A stretch of DNA of 64,000 nt from Eupeodes corollae (Eukaryota > Arthropoda > Insecta > Diptera > Syrphidae). The position numbers and the translations under genes are program-made. The stretch lies in contig NC_079148.1 in NCBI RefSeq assembly GCF_945859685.1, forward strand, positions 1,612,001-1,676,000. The letters run 5' to 3'. Every line of letters begins with the position of its first letter. Within the stretch, counting starts at the first letter, position 1. This document shows positions 34,511 through 47,695 of the stretch, in pieces. A model generated the notes under the pieces. That model searched no databases and had not been told where the DNA came from. It worked only from the letters and a program-made list of their open reading frames with translations.

Positions 34511-34733
34511 AATTAAAATTAAATCTTAATTATTTAGTTGGTTGTTTGTTTCGGTGTACCTGCAGGCGTCGTCATCGGTCCTCATTTAATTTATTTTATT
34601 TTAATTTTTTTTTTATTTTAATTAAAATTAAATCTTAATTTAATTTAATTTATTTTAATTAAAATTAAATCTTAATTATTTAATTGGTTGTTTGTTTCGG
34701 TGTACCTGCAGGCGTCGTCATCGGTCCTCATTT
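34511..34733. repeat. 146-bp tandem duplication
   Basis: Two nearly identical copies: TCGGTGTACCTGCAGGCGTC at 34,551 and again at 34,697. They are linked by AATTAAAATTAAATCTTAAT runs. The near identity implies a recent duplication. Confidence 0.8.
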
Positions 34734-37700
34734 ATTTAGAAATGAGAGGATCTTCTATTACAATGACTGAAATTTTATTTATAATAACTAATCAGCAAAA
34801 CATGGACAAAATTTGGTTGTGACAAAAATGTGCAACTTGTTATACAAGGTTTCTTTAATTTATTGCTAAATAAATTTTGTGAAAACTTTACAACAACAGA
34901 AGTTGTTCAAAGGCCTCTCATTCGCGAAACTCCATTACTTTTTATGGGACTATTAATCATTAGTTTACCCCGACAAACCACCATTATACATTGCGAGAGC
35001 AATATTTAAGTCTAATTTGACGCTATTCGACCAAAAAATCTTGGTGACAAATTGAGCTGACCGGGCGAATTCGGTAAATAAGCAAGCATGTTTTGGATTT
35101 CATTAAGTTCAAGTCTAATTACTTTTCACCAAACGCGTACCGTGGCACAGTTTTCGTTCTTTTATGTTTCTTAACATGATTACTACCAAGATAGCCTTTG
35201 AGTGTAATTTGTGTATCCAAAAAGTTTCAAAATTCAATTGTTACACTGCTAATATATTTTAATGAATGCACTGTTTCAATGATCCCATTTCAACCTATTC
35301 TTATCCCCCAAAAATTGATCACTTACTAAACTATTTGTTATATTTGTAGTTAGGAATAATGTTTGGAAATACTTTGTTGAGAAGTCAGTCTTTCGAAGAG
35401 ACAAAGTTACAAAAATTATGAGAAAATGATATCAATTCTCTTAATTAGTCCACAATTATACTTGACCATTACCAATACTTCATAATTTCTCAAAGAATTC
35501 TTCAGCACTTGTAACATTAAGCAATGAAACTCTCATGTTTGTTGGCAGCTGAAGTTCCTTCACCAATTAAGTTCGACAATTTTAAGGAAAGCATTTATTT
35601 TGTCGGCAGCAGTTAATCTTGGAATTATTGACAGTGTTTGGCGGAAATGGCTAGACAGTAAAATTATTGTTCTTCCAAAATATCAAAATTGCTTTGATTT
35701 TTCAATGTTCAATTAAGTGCACGTTTATACGCCCGCCATTGTGCATTCGTCCCAGAAGATGATTTTCAATGCTGATAAGACCTTGGTCATTGCCTAGAAT
35801 TGTCTATAATTGAATTGTTGAATATTATTTTTGAAGCACTTACAAACGAGGTCAAACGGAATTAAAAGTATCCGATACCACTCATTTTTAATTCTTGACT
35901 GGTAAAAGCTAACATGACTTTTCTTAGAGAAACATTCGAGAGTAAAGTCTTGACTTTTTCTCATTGATTTGTGTGTTATTTAAATTTTATTCAGTTACCA
36001 ACAAACCCTTAATCAAGTTAAAGAAGTCAAAAATACTCTCCATACTTTATGATAATTTACAAAGACTTCATAAATCTGCGGTTAAAGCAGGTGGAAATTC
36101 TTGGAGTAAGCCTAAATTTGATTATTCAATTAAAATTAAAAGTTATTAAATTGAAGATATTTATAAATTTCTATGATAAAAATAAGCATACTCGTACCAA
36201 TTTCTATCAATTCTTCGTCCATTTTTGGATTAATCCTTTCCACAGCTAAATTGGTTACTATTTATATGTTTTTTATTCATTTTTATAAAAATAGATATCT
36301 ATAAGAATCTTTCGATTATAAAGCATTTTTAAATCGGAAAAAATTTCAGACTTCCATATAATAAAAAAGGGACAAACGAGTGACTTTTTTAGTATTGGGT
36401 GAATAACGAAATCGTTTTCCCATCATTGATGTTCAATTTCCGGAAATTGTTAATTCTAAATTATTCATTGTTGTGATGAAACCTTAAATCTTTTTTTTTT
36501 ATTTTTTAAAGAAATTGTATAAACCTACAAAAATATACATATTATAGACTATTTAGCATGAAGAAGAAAAACAAATTGTATCCTTTTTCGCTATGCATTG
36601 TAATTCCTCTTCTAAAGCGCTCGAATGATTTGAGAACAAAAATAAACAAACAAACAAAATATAAGCAACATTTAAATCATTCCACAATTCCATTTAGCCT
36701 TTGAAACTTATTTTTACAAGCATTTAGCTATAAACCTACATACCTACTTTTGATAATGGGCCAAAATAGGATTTAAAAAAGAAAAGAATTCAATGGACAC
36801 AATTTAATTGGAAGTTGATATTAGTTTGACAATTTAGGACGATTTAGAATAATTTAGGAGTTTAAGAATGATTCTATAGCAACAAATTAAATTTCATAAA
36901 AACTGATATTGAATTATTGAAATTTGATTAAAACTTAAGTATCTACATGGTTAATCAGTCTAATATTTAGTATTATTATCATAGGAGCCATTAGCAGGCT
37001 TTATGCTTAGAATTTCGTCCCCGACAATTTATCAGCTCTTAAAAGGGAGTTTTGAAAAATTCGTCTTTTTAATTTTGTTCTTGATTTCTTGATTATTGAA
37101 ACTTCTTTTAGTTGAAATTCATTGAGAAATATTGTTCAAATTAAGATTATTCAAGAAAATTGCCTTAAATTTTTAAGAAGTACCATGAAGTACTTAACAT
37201 TAATAATTCAACAACTACCCGTCAATTCAGTACAATCATCTGAAAAAGTACGACTTGTAAAAGAATTTCTTCATGTTTTTTGACATTTAAAATTTGACTG
37301 ACCCTGAGGTACTGCTTCACTCGGATCTCTTTTTCACATTGTTATGTAATACATACTTGATTTTGTATAAATCATATCCAAAAATCCTTCAATATAATAA
37401 TAATAATAAAGAATTCCACTAAAAAAATATCTTCACATTTCATAAATCCAGTTTATTGAAATTCCAGAAATCTCATTGATTTCTGCATTTCTTTATTCTT
37501 GAGAAAAAATATAAACAACATTTTCATACGATTCATTTCTCATGTTTTGTAATGAATTCAAATGAAGGATGAAAAATGTCTGATTCCTTTGAAATACGAA
37601 CTCAAGCAACTGCAAAAATCCTTGTTTTAAATGTGAAATTTGATGGAAAGGATATGCAAAAATATGCATATGAAAGAGGAGATGTGTCAAATAATTTCTG

Positions 37701-39235
37701 TCAAGAATCTGATGATTTGATTGCGAAAAGAATGAAATGTCAATTTTGACATTTCTACCATAGTCCAAGTGTCAAGAAATTACTCCAATCAAGGTTTCTC
37801 TTGACTAAAAGCAAACTAAAGCTAAGTACATACTATTTTCAAATTTTACATTAGTATCAGGTCTTTCAATAAAAACAAATTCTTCCAAATTTCTTGCTAT
37901 TAACGTAGAATTTTGTGTGACTCGTTTTTGTAAACTATTTTCAGACGATATTTAAAATTGACAGACGTCATTGGTTAATCCATCTGACAGTTAAAGACAA
38001 TTTCTTCAATTTTTCATCTAAGATCGTATCGATTTAGCTATGGCAGCGTTCAATCTCGTGTTGCGTAAGATGTCTTAAATAGAAGACACCTCATGAAGTG
38101 GATAGCTAAATTAAGATAGCTGTCAATAAATAAAAGCAATATTCAGATTATATTCACAAAAATCAGACAAAAATTAAGATCTTGAGATTCATAATTAATA
38201 CTTCTTTCATTTCTGCAGCAAACAACTTCCATATCGTCTTTTATTTTATCTACAAATAACTTCTTAAACACATTTCAAGTTTATTCAAATTCATATGTTG
38301 GATGTTCTATATTCAAGAAATTCTTGGATAGCCTGCTGTTTCGGGTCAGCTGTTCTCTTACACGTAAAATACAAATAAAAAGGTATCCATCTGTCTGTAA
38401 TTGAACGCTTCCAATTATATCTCAAGACTTTGACACAAAATCTGCCAAAATTTTGAATATTAACCCTCATTTTACCAATGTTGATTTTTTAACCCAGAAT
38501 GGTCAAAAATAAATGTTCCTCTAACGGAATGTAAGCAGTGCTTTTCTTAGATACAAATAATTTCGTTCATCTGTACCTAGCTTCTTAGGGCGTTTTTCAT
38601 AGCGTGATATTAAATTCGTTTTTAGAACGACTTCAAGTTTAAAGTCTATAGTGCCCATTTTCCCCGAGCTTTAATATACTACATATACAAATTTTAAAAG
38701 TATTTTTAAGACAAAATGTTTGATAATTTTCAAAACTTACGAACGTATGCAACTACAAGAATGAAACTATCAACAATTTTCCAGAAACAAGCTTATTACG
38801 AATTCCAAATTATTCAAATTTTCCCATCAAGTGTTAATAATATTGAAACAAGCATTTTTTAAATTGTAAATCAGCACTTCAAAAGCCTTTTAAGAACATA
38901 CTTTCGGAACTAATGAAGGCATAAGTGAGATATCTTTTTTAAAGTTGTATTATATTCTATTAGATCAGTCCAATTTTTCACAACTTTTTCCAATAAATGA
39001 ATATAGGCTTTTAATGCTTTAAAACTTGCTAGAACCACAAAGTAATCAAGTTGATATAAGACAAGATCTAGCAGAACCATAAAAAGTTGTCAAATTGCGT
39101 GATGAAAAGTAGCGCCCTCTGTTGGAACCAAATGTTGTCGATGACTGACTGAACAAAAATGTCAGCACAGTTTGACATTCACAATTGTCAAACTTCAAGT
39201 AGAGTTAGCATTCACAATTGTCAATTTCAAGGTGT
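34734..39235. other. Long non-coding AT-rich stretch
   Basis: 4.5 kb without a credible gene or a recognised element. Open frames (35,964-36,149; 37,493-37,768 minus) have no domain. A TGACAG/CTGTCA-type motif recurs (near 37,985 and 38,120). Confidence 0.45.
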
Positions 39236-39475
39236 GTCAAGGCCAAAGAAACATTTTTGAAACATTAAAAAACATTTCAGAAACAGATAAACATTGTTCA
39301 AAATTCTTCTGAAATGTTTTCTTTGGTCAGGACACTGGCGAAATATTTTTTGAAATGTTCATAAGTGTGTTTCGACCAAAGAAACATTTAGGAAACATTT
39401 AAGGAACAGAGAAACGTTTATGAAATCTTTCTTGAATGTTTCTGAAATGTTTTTTTGGTCTGGACACTAGTTAAA
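39236..39475. repeat. Two tandem hairpin units (CCAAAGAAACATTT type)
   Basis: Unit 1 starts GGCCAAAGAAACATTT (39,240) and ends AAATGTTTTCTTTGGTC near 39,334. Unit 2 starts GACCAAAGAAACATTT (39,385) and ends AAATGTTTTTTTGGTC near 39,464. Each is an inverted repeat of about 95-100 bp followed by (A/G)GACACT. More GAAACATTT/AAATGTTTC pieces continue to about 39,690 with less order. This resembles a tandemly duplicated MITE or satellite-like hairpin. Confidence 0.7.
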
Positions 39476-41752
39476 TTTTTCAGAAATGTTTATAAATTGT
39501 TTCTCTGTTTCATCAGTTCTACTTGTTTAACACCCCATTTTCACGCACACAACTGGAAAAAAAAAACATTTCAAAAATGTTTCTCAAAGCTTCCCACCAA
39601 AAAAAAATCAGACACTTTTCTGCAACGGTTCTGAAACGTTTTAGCAAAAGGGAAACGTTTTTAAATCAATGTTTCCTGAAGCTATCGAAACTTCTTAAAG
39701 CTGTAGTGATGGGAAAATGTCAGAACACAACAACTCCCTAAAGGACAAGTAAGTGCGACCCATCAGTCACTTGCAAGCCTGCACCATATTCTTTTTTCCA
39801 TCCAATTTGATAATTTATTTAAACTCTATTGTCTCACGCCAGTGCAGACACGAAATGCAAAACAAATTACAAATATCCACAAAACACCAAACAAAAATCA
39901 CTATCGATTGCAAAGTCCATTATCTAAACTTTTTTTCCTTTTTTTGATAAAATGCTTGCATTCATCGGGCTAGGACTTGGACTTGGACTCCTCTAATCAG
40001 AACACGTCCCTATCCAGATCCAGAATAAAAAATTGGAAAAAAAAGGAACGACAAATAAACCTAACAGATAAAAATCCAATTGACCCGTTACCATTGTGTT
40101 GTGATGGGAAAAAAGCCAACCGCCTTTTTTTCAATTTTTTCGTTTGGATTTTTCTGCAGGATAATGGCCAGGGCTTTGTCCTTTTAGAATTTAATGTTCA
40201 TTTTGTTTGCCACATATCAGGGGTAGGTATATTTGTTATTCAACATGTGTGTCCATGTTCTGCCGTAGCGTCCGTCGTGGTACCGGTACTGGGTACCGGG
40301 TATCGGGAAGAGAGCAGACGCTTCAGCGAGTTTTCGTTTTCGTCCTTCTTGAGTTAAATTTTATGTTTTTGCTTTCTTACTAAAGGCCCCCCCTCTGTCC
40401 TGGTTTTTCATATAAATCCCTCAAACTCTTTAAGGCTGTATGAAATTGATCTGAAAATCGGCTTAGTTTTACAACAACAGAACCGAGCAGGTAATTCTTG
40501 TCTAGCAACCCTAAGGGACTCATATAGCTCCGTCACAGTGCCATACCGCGCACCGCCCTGTTTTTGGGAGAAGACATCAATTCGCAATCGCCTGAAAATC
40601 TTTTTGGCGAAGAGTCAAACGACTTGCATCTACGAGCTACGACGATGGCGAGGATAGCTAGCGGAGCACATTCTGTCGAATTCAATATTCGAAAATCGAT
40701 TTTGAATTGTCCGTTCGTTCATTTGTATGTCCGTTCCTATCCCATTACGTCCCTTCCCGTCCATTGCCTGAACGAAGGCTCATAAGACCAAACTAACACC
40801 CCGCGTGCCGGCCTCCACTACCACCGCCACCGCTGGCCGCTCCGTCTGACTAAGCTTCATTCGTCGTCGTCATCTGGCAAGGCCATGAAAGCAAGGATGC
40901 TGGCTGGTTGCTTTACTGGTTATTGTCTCTTGAAAGAAAATTTCACTATCGACCCCTTCCCACACCGATACCGATACCTATACCGGTTCCTGTGCATTAG
41001 GCAGTTGGATCACGTCGAACCGAACGGAGCCAGGTTATACCAGGATCTTATAAAAAATTGACAGTCCTGTATGTTCAGAATAAATGAACCGCTGTTTTTC
41101 TTCTTCTTTTATGTTTTTTCTGTTGTTGTTTGCTTATTGTTGTTGTTAATACAAAAAGTAGGGTTATGTATAGAAATTTATCCCCAAGTTCCCAGGGGAT
41201 ATAGGTACGTACAACAGGACCTGCAAGTGAGCGATGTGATGGCTTGCTTCATTCAACTCAGTGTCTGGATGGTGTTTAGTCGAGAGGATATAGATTTTAG
41301 ATTCATTCTTTTTTATCCATAGTCACTATATACCGTTATTTTCACCATTCTCCAAGGAACTATTCCCAATGCGAGAAAAAAAATAAAATCATTTAACTTG
41401 ACACAGAGTTACCAGATGGTTGCAATTTATGCACATAAATACGTCTAGGGCTCCAATTTATCTACATTTTGATTGTTTTTTCTTCTTTCCCCGGATTAAG
41501 GAAAAAAAAAGAAGAAGTCTCCTGCGAATTCATGGAAGGATAATAAATTGAAAAAGTTTGATGATGGAATTTATTGGTCCTTCAATAATGTGTTTTATTC
41601 GTTATTCCGCATTCGTGAAGTACGGCTAAGAAACGAATCTCTGTACTTCACAGTATGGTAAAAGATGGATTCGAGGGTAAACTGGCGGAATTCCTAGAAG
41701 CGTGATTAGTAGGGATTAGCTGTTGAGAGGAATGCAACTGTCTACTTCATTA
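39476..41752. other. Non-coding, partly GC-richer sequence
   Basis: Includes GGTACCGGTACTGGGTACCGGG near 40,280 and GATACCGATACCTATACCGG near 40,965, nested KpnI/AgeI-like short repeats. Several frames overlap here (39,977-40,357; 40,564-40,785; 41,071-41,322), and none has a recognisable domain. A piece at 41,635-41,700 loosely matches 24,775-24,850. Confidence 0.45.
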
Positions 41753-41938
41753 ACAGTCCGTAGAGAACCAGGGCCTAGTCACTAACAACTCTCAACCATT
41801 CCTGTGTGCGAATCATTTCAGGGATGAAATGGACCTACAGTTTTTTTTCCGATTCCAAACGAATAAGTTGAGAAAGCATTTTCCGTGGCAACTGTCAATT
41901 CCTTACAAAAAGCATTTAGCATCACGCCACTGGTACTC
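41753..41938 (-). mobile_element. tRNA-derived SINE, copy 4, internally deleted
   Basis: The body and tail are recognisable (CCGTAGAGAACCAGGGCCTA, then CTCTCAACCATTCCTGTGTG, all as the minus-strand tail). A remnant of the head is present (complement of CACGCCACTGGTAC). The B-box region and linker between head and body are deleted, so this copy could not be transcribed from its own promoter. Confidence 0.75.
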
Positions 41939-42315
41939 ACTAGAGCCAAGTCCATTGAAATAATTGCATGGACGTGGAAGATCAAAATCAAGACAACCAA
42001 TGTGCCGTGCGTTTCCAAAGCTTTATATAACCTTTAAATCAATCCCTAATATACCAGGCGGGACATAGATCGCCAACAAATCTTTTACGACCTTAACAAA
42101 TAATTAATTAATTGAATTCCATGTTGTTCTTGGTCTTCCATTTCGCAGAATACATTGGGGATTCGATATCCTGCCAGCAGCTCAAAATTCCTGGTAAGAT
42201 AAGGTTGCAGGCTTAGCCTAACGATTCGGTGGGCAAATTGTAAGGCTAGGCTTGTAAATTTCTCTAGGTATCTATATATGTTGTTGATGTTGGTCATGTA
42301 CAATGGGGACCCTAT

Positions 42316-43345
42316 TTAAAGGCCTACTTCGGAATTTAAACGTTTGATTTTCTCGATGTGTGACCAATCCACCGTAATTTACGTTCCCTAATCTTGACAT
42401 CCAGAAACTTCTATTTTTTTCTGCAATCTAATTCCTGGTCTGCAATCTTCTCGAGATGGCAGTTGAGACCTTCTATACTTCGCAAACTTATAATAGCAAC
42501 GACATTGGAGAAGGAAAATCTCATACGAACTCCGACCAAATTTGGCACAAATTACAGAAGGTAGCGCGAGCTTTGGTTTCAAGTTCTAAAGCCTCAGGTG
42601 GGAAATATCTTGGTGTTTGACCAATTCTTCGTCATTTTAATGTACGTTTTATAATCTCGATATCCTGCAGCTTCTATTTATCCTGCACCCAAATTCGTAG
42701 TTCCTAAGGAATCCTAAGGATTTGGCATATTCAGCGATTTACAAAAGCTAACAACTTTATCGAGATGGAAGCTTAGACCTTCCATAATTCTAAAGCGTAC
42801 AAAAGGTGAGTCTTTATATTGAAGTCGATGAATCTCAACTTAGTATTTAAAAAGATTTGAGTGAAGATCCAAATTTGTGATGGATTACCGAGGGTAGCGC
42901 AAGCTTTACATAATTTAATCTTAATCACCTTAACCAATATATCAAGTCCTGAAACCTCAGGTGGGGAAATAGCGCCAACAAATCTTGTTCATCCTTTTTT
43001 CTCTGAGCATCTGCTTGTACTTGTTCCGTTGATTTAAACGCTGTTCGAAGTTCTATTCGAACTTCGGAAATTGAACGTTTGTTTTTCTCGGTGTGCGACC
43101 AATCCATCGTAATTTTATTTTACGTTTTCTAATCTCGACGTCCAGCAGCTCCTATTTTTTCCCTCGCCACAATTTCTAGTTTGATACAATTTGTAGCCAG
43201 GGAACTTAAGAATGTGGAGTAAACAGTGATTTACGAGAGCTTGTAACTCGAGACCTTCCAGGCATCGCAAGTGCACAATAGAACAGTTTTGATATAGGAG
43301 CGATGGATCTCAACTAAGTACGTTAGGAGATTTAACTGGAGATCA
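42316..43345. repeat. Diverged tandem array, three units
   Basis: Three units share the order: CGA(A)GTG(T/C)GACCAATC, a TTTACGTT(C/T)T block, AATCTCGA(C/T)(A/G)TCC(A/T)GCAGC, CTATTTTT, then a TCGAGATGG..GAGACCTTC block and an ATC(T/C)CAACT(A/T)AGTA block. Anchors: GACCAAT at 42,362, 42,619 and 43,097; (GA)GACCTTC near 42,466, 42,774 and 43,248. Spacing differs (about 260-310, then about 480), so one unit has lost a piece. An ACTTCGGAA(A)TT(T/G)AACG block precedes units 1 and 3. No coding sense found; origin unknown. Confidence 0.7.
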
Positions 43346-45574
43346 AAATTTGGGCCCACCGTTTTTTGATACGACATTTCTGAAGTAGTTGAACTACTTG
43401 ACCTCTTGTGTGAGCAATATTTTTGACTTATTAATGTTTTTCTATAACCCGTTCGACTCTTGAGTCAACTTCAGTGTTCAGAACATCCCGTTAAGCCCGT
43501 TGATGTAGTTTTCCATAAGACATATGTTATCATCTTCTATTTGGCAACATTGTTCGAATCTTATATGTAGGTACCTGTGCCAAAAAAAAATGTAACTTTT
43601 TATTTTGTATATCGAATTCCATTGAAGCCGTTTTCAAGCCATCACCATATTGTTATAGGTGGCCTTCGATATACTCGTATACCTATACGACTTGCCGTGC
43701 ACGTAACAAGTTCCTGAATAAATATTTCAACTGAGGCTTCCAACCATAACCTCAACATTGTTTCGTAATCTGTTGGCTTTAATTATTTACAGTAGTTGTT
43801 TGTCCAATAAAATACTCTTCTCTTCTCGTCTCCCCTTATAATAGAAATAGAAGAAGCAGAAGAAGTAGAAGAAGAAGAAGATCTATCCCACAGGTTAAGA
43901 AAACAATTCATTTAATTGTTTGCTTTGTGTTCCTCTCATAGTCGATTCCCATCCCTCCCCATTTCTTGTTGCTATGTGTTCTAAGTTCTACATCTACTAC
44001 AAGTTGTAAAGTAAGTGAGGGAGGCCGGCTGGCTGAATGGTTGATATGGCTTCCTTTACCTTGGTTATAGGTTTGGCTATTATTGTGGGGAAATTGATTC
44101 AAGGAACCCATCGCCGCGCCACCACCGTCATCATAGGATTCCTATACGACCTACACATCACATCCATTTTGAAATGCCAGCCTCAGAGATATCCTCTTCG
44201 AGATTCTTATAGGCTAAACGAACCAACTATATGTACATGTGCCTTCCCAAGGACCTACCTTCCTCACGAGCTTTGTGTCGAAAAATTATATCGTCCTGAA
44301 AAATAAAAGACTCTATTTCAGTTGTTTTGAATGGAAACGGGACAAATGCAATAGCTTTATTTGAGGATTGTTACGTGATGGAAGCGGCGCGGCGGTAAAG
44401 TGTACACTTCGTCGTCGTGTATTTAGGTACAACACGCGGTGGATGCTCCATGCTCATTTGGTTAAAGTAGGCCATTTGTATGTATTGCGGACTGGCGGAA
44501 TTACTTTTTAGTGGTTAATGAAATTACCTATGAAATCTCTTACTTCCGCATCCGCCATGGCATAAGGGAAATGGCATAGGCATTGGCATCGGCTTTGAAT
44601 TGGCATGAGGGAAATTCTAGATATTTAGAGCGCAGCTAATGGAAATTGAGTCATAAAGGACTTTATTCTTCTCGTTTGTTTCTTCTTTTTTTTTTGCACA
44701 TTGGGATACAAACAAAAATGCGACTGTAATAGGAAAGGTGTGGGTGTTGGAGTAGGAGATGGCGTAGGATGTACTGTGCGAATTCTAGTCACAAATCTTT
44801 GAGGTATAGTCGAAGAATTTGGCAAAAATAGCCACCGACGCGGATGGTTCCTTTGATCATATCTGTTTAGAGAAATGAGAATCACTTGTGTGTAGGTATC
44901 ACATTTTTCTTGAACACTTAGCTTTTTTGTGTTCCGAGAATGTTCTTTGTTTGGAATTTATCGTTATTTGACCTGATATGACGCTAAACTAGGTGATAAA
45001 AAGTTTTTTAATTTTGTTGAGATGGGGAATTGCTTCTATTCTCAGGAGACATATGTGAAAATATTATAAGATTTTAGTGAAATCTTAACAAAACTTTGAT
45101 GGAGGAAGTTTAAAAAAAAAAAACAAAAGCTTTCGAAAATATTCGGATTTTATTTTTCAAAAGAGAGGAAAAAGCCTATAGATATGTCTTAATTCAAAAT
45201 GGATAATGGAAACACCGCTTTTAAAAATAACATTTTTTCTCAGTATCCCACTGTTGCCTTGTTAAAAAACATTCGCAATTCAGGTAAAAATGTGGAAATA
45301 AAATATTTATGAAATTTCATTTCACGGAACTTGACAACCTTTCACCCACGAGTTGATATGTGCTGTTTGCTGTTAACATTATGATAACATTTATAGTTTC
45401 TATATTTAATTCTAATTATGCATACGCTCCATAACAATTAAGAATTTCAGATCAAAGCTAAATTATGAAAAAACGAAGGTGGATAAGTTTGAAGAAAACT
45501 TTGTTTATTTCACACACTTGACATTTGTACTCATTGCTTTTAAAATGGTTGTCTTCTTATACAAATTAATTGCA
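43346..45574. other. Non-coding stretch with GAA microsatellite
   Basis: (GAA)n interrupted repeat at about 43,850-43,882. Frames at 43,908-44,111 (minus) and 44,037-44,306 (plus) overlap each other and have no recognisable domain. A GGTGTGGGTGTTGGAGTAGG stretch near 44,736 is simple sequence. Confidence 0.45.
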
Positions 45575-46340
45575 AATGTCGTTTTGAATAGATCACTATT
45601 TGGGCATCTGTCACTTTGGAAGTTGCCATCTTTGCAAATTTTAAACTACTGCATTAATAAAAATGTCAGGATACGTGTTTTTTTAATGAGCAATTAAACT
45701 GTTAAAATTCTTACCATTCTCTATAAAAAAAGTTTAATGTCTTCAGAAAATTGAATAGCTTACCAATTAGACAGATGTCACTTTTGAAGCTGTCACCCTT
45801 TGACATTTTGATAACTAAACACTGTGCCATTACTTAAAATCTATCGAGCAGTGAGATTGTTAAAATACACTTCAAAAATAGTGACAATTTGGCAGTGGTC
45901 GGAAAAATACTGCACTTCTGAATCTCCCTCTGCTTGAATAGCTGTCATCTTTTGACATTTCACGATTTATAACGATATTTATTTTGTCGGCAATCAATCA
46001 ATTTGTTAGATTCATTTGAAAAATGAACATTTTACAACCACGGCTACGTAACCTAAGTTATTTTGAATAGACCGCTTTTTTGTACATCTGTCACTTTTGA
46101 ATCTATCATCCTTTGACATTTGGCAATTGAAGCTATGATATATTCCTCAAAAAGCTGTAAAATAGTTGAAATGCACTTCAAATATGTTGACAATTTGGGA
46201 GCCACATTTCCGAAAATGAATTCACTTTTGAATAGCCCGATGTTTGAACAGCTGTCATCTTTTGACACATGACATTTAAAAACTTGCCATTAAAAAAAAA
46301 TGTAAGGATACATGCTTCTTCAACAAACAATAAAATTAGT
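45575..46340. repeat. ~310-bp tandem repeat, about 2.5 diverged copies
   Basis: Shared blocks: CATCTGTCACTTT(T)G(G)AA near 45,605, 45,775 (as GATGTCACTTTTGAA) and 46,085; CACTTCAAA(A)ATA(G)TGACAATTTG near 45,870 and 46,173; AGCTGTCATCTTTTGACA near 45,942 and 46,252; AAATGT(C/A)AGGATAC(G/A)TG near 45,661 and 46,298. The offset is about 303-311 bp between the two best copies. Non-coding. Confidence 0.7.
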
Positions 46341-47009
46341 AGTACAAAGCATACAAAGCATACAAATTTTGCAGATACACTTTGAATTCTCCAAATTTTG
46401 GGTCATGATGGTCGTGCAGCAGCTCCTTCACCAAAAACAGTTAGACTATTGAAATGATTCGAGCCTTTGGGACGAGTTATTGATAAGAAGAATAGAAAAT
46501 AATGGTTTGCCGATTGTAAAACAATTTTTAAAAATGACCTTACATCGTATTTTGCATAAACACTAAGATCTTTTAAAGGCTTTTTAAGTTGAGTTATCAC
46601 AAGAACTTAAGCCTTGGTTACTTGAAATGCATCAAAATTACCAGAATTGCCATTAAAAAATCATCCTACTGATGAAGCCTGTTTTCATTTCATAAGCTAC
46701 ATTAAAAAAAAGAATTCAAATATGATTTTTAGGAATGACTTTTTGGTGTTAGTTTTGGACTAGCATGAGACGGTCAGACCTTAACTCTTCAAAAACGGGA
46801 CTGCTTAAGAGTTGAATGAATTATTGCGCTACAGAGCTAAAAAAGAAAAAGAATGAATGATGCTGATTCAAAACCACACATCCAAACAACATACAAGTTC
46901 TTAATGTCGTAAAGTTCAATGATATAAAAATCCAACATACTTTTTAAACACTGTTTCCTTTTGTTTTGAGAAGTTTCATGCTTACTTTAAAATTGTATTT
47001 TCCATTAGA
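46341..47009. other. Non-coding stretch
   Basis: AT-rich. Contains a short direct repeat AAGCATACA near 46,348. Nothing else recognised. Confidence 0.45.
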
Positions 47010-47140
47010 TTAATGTATTAGAAAAATGTTTTCCATTATTATAAAGTTTGAAGAGTTTGTTTGTTTGTTTGCTTGTTTGTTTGAACACGCTTATGTCAGG
47101 AATTCCCGGTCCGATTTAAAAAAAACTCTTTCAGTCTTAG
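47010..47140 (-). repeat. Second copy of the (CAAA)n-tailed dispersed repeat
   Basis: On the minus strand it reads AAATCGGACCGGGAATTCCTG, then a GCGTGTTCAAACAAACAAGC motif, (CAAA)n and CTTTATAATAAT. It is the same ordered set of motifs as at 2140-2280 in the opposite orientation. Confidence 0.6.
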
Positions 47141-47230
47141 ATAGCCTTGGATAACACCACTAAACAAATTTAAAAAATTGGTTATTATTTTCCTTGTGTG
47201 CGCCACGGAAACGGTCGAAGTTTTGATAAA

Positions 47231-47695
47231 CCAAAACACATACACGCTTTAACTTCGGCTTCACCTGATGGTTACGAGCTCAGCCATAGGAATTCAATGT
47301 TTGTTATTTCAATGACGCTGCGACCTCACGTTTCGTTTGACAATCGTAAAGAAATAATGTAATGTGAGTCCATACAGAAGCTCTAGTTCAAATTTATTGA
47401 ACATAAGCTTTGTCTGACAGCTCAATAGCTGCAAAAAAGTCAACAAACAAAATAAATTTGCTTTTGGAAAGATTCCCATTGGTTATTATGGGCTATGTAA
47501 GCTTCTTCCACTATAAATTTAATTTTTTCGATTTCAAAACTCATGTTTTTTTTTTATTTTGAGAAAAAATAACCGCTGCTAATGACAGAAGTGCCATTTT
47601 AGAAATGTCAGATTGAAGTGTCGTTCAAAGCAACCTCGAAGCAGGCCCAATGTAACGTGGACGATGCCGAAGCTGAAGCGTGTTTGTGTTTCAGC
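47231..47695. mobile_element. MITE-like element with ~32-bp terminal inverted repeats
   Basis: The left end has AAAACACATACACGCTTTAA then CTTCGGCTTC (47,233-47,262). The right end, read on the minus strand, has GAAACACAAACACGCTTCAG then CTTCGGCATCG (47,661-47,692). The interior is about 400 bp, non-coding. No transposase is inside, so it would depend on an autonomous relative. Target duplication not clear. Confidence 0.65.

Noticed and set aside
39977..40357. 126-codon plus-strand frame as a gene
   Set aside because: Low-complexity start, no recognisable domain, and it runs through GGTACCGG-type simple repeats.
43908..44306. Overlapping frames of 67 and 89 codons that might be a small membrane protein gene
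   Set aside because: They overlap on opposite strands, have no recognisable domain and no supporting signal.
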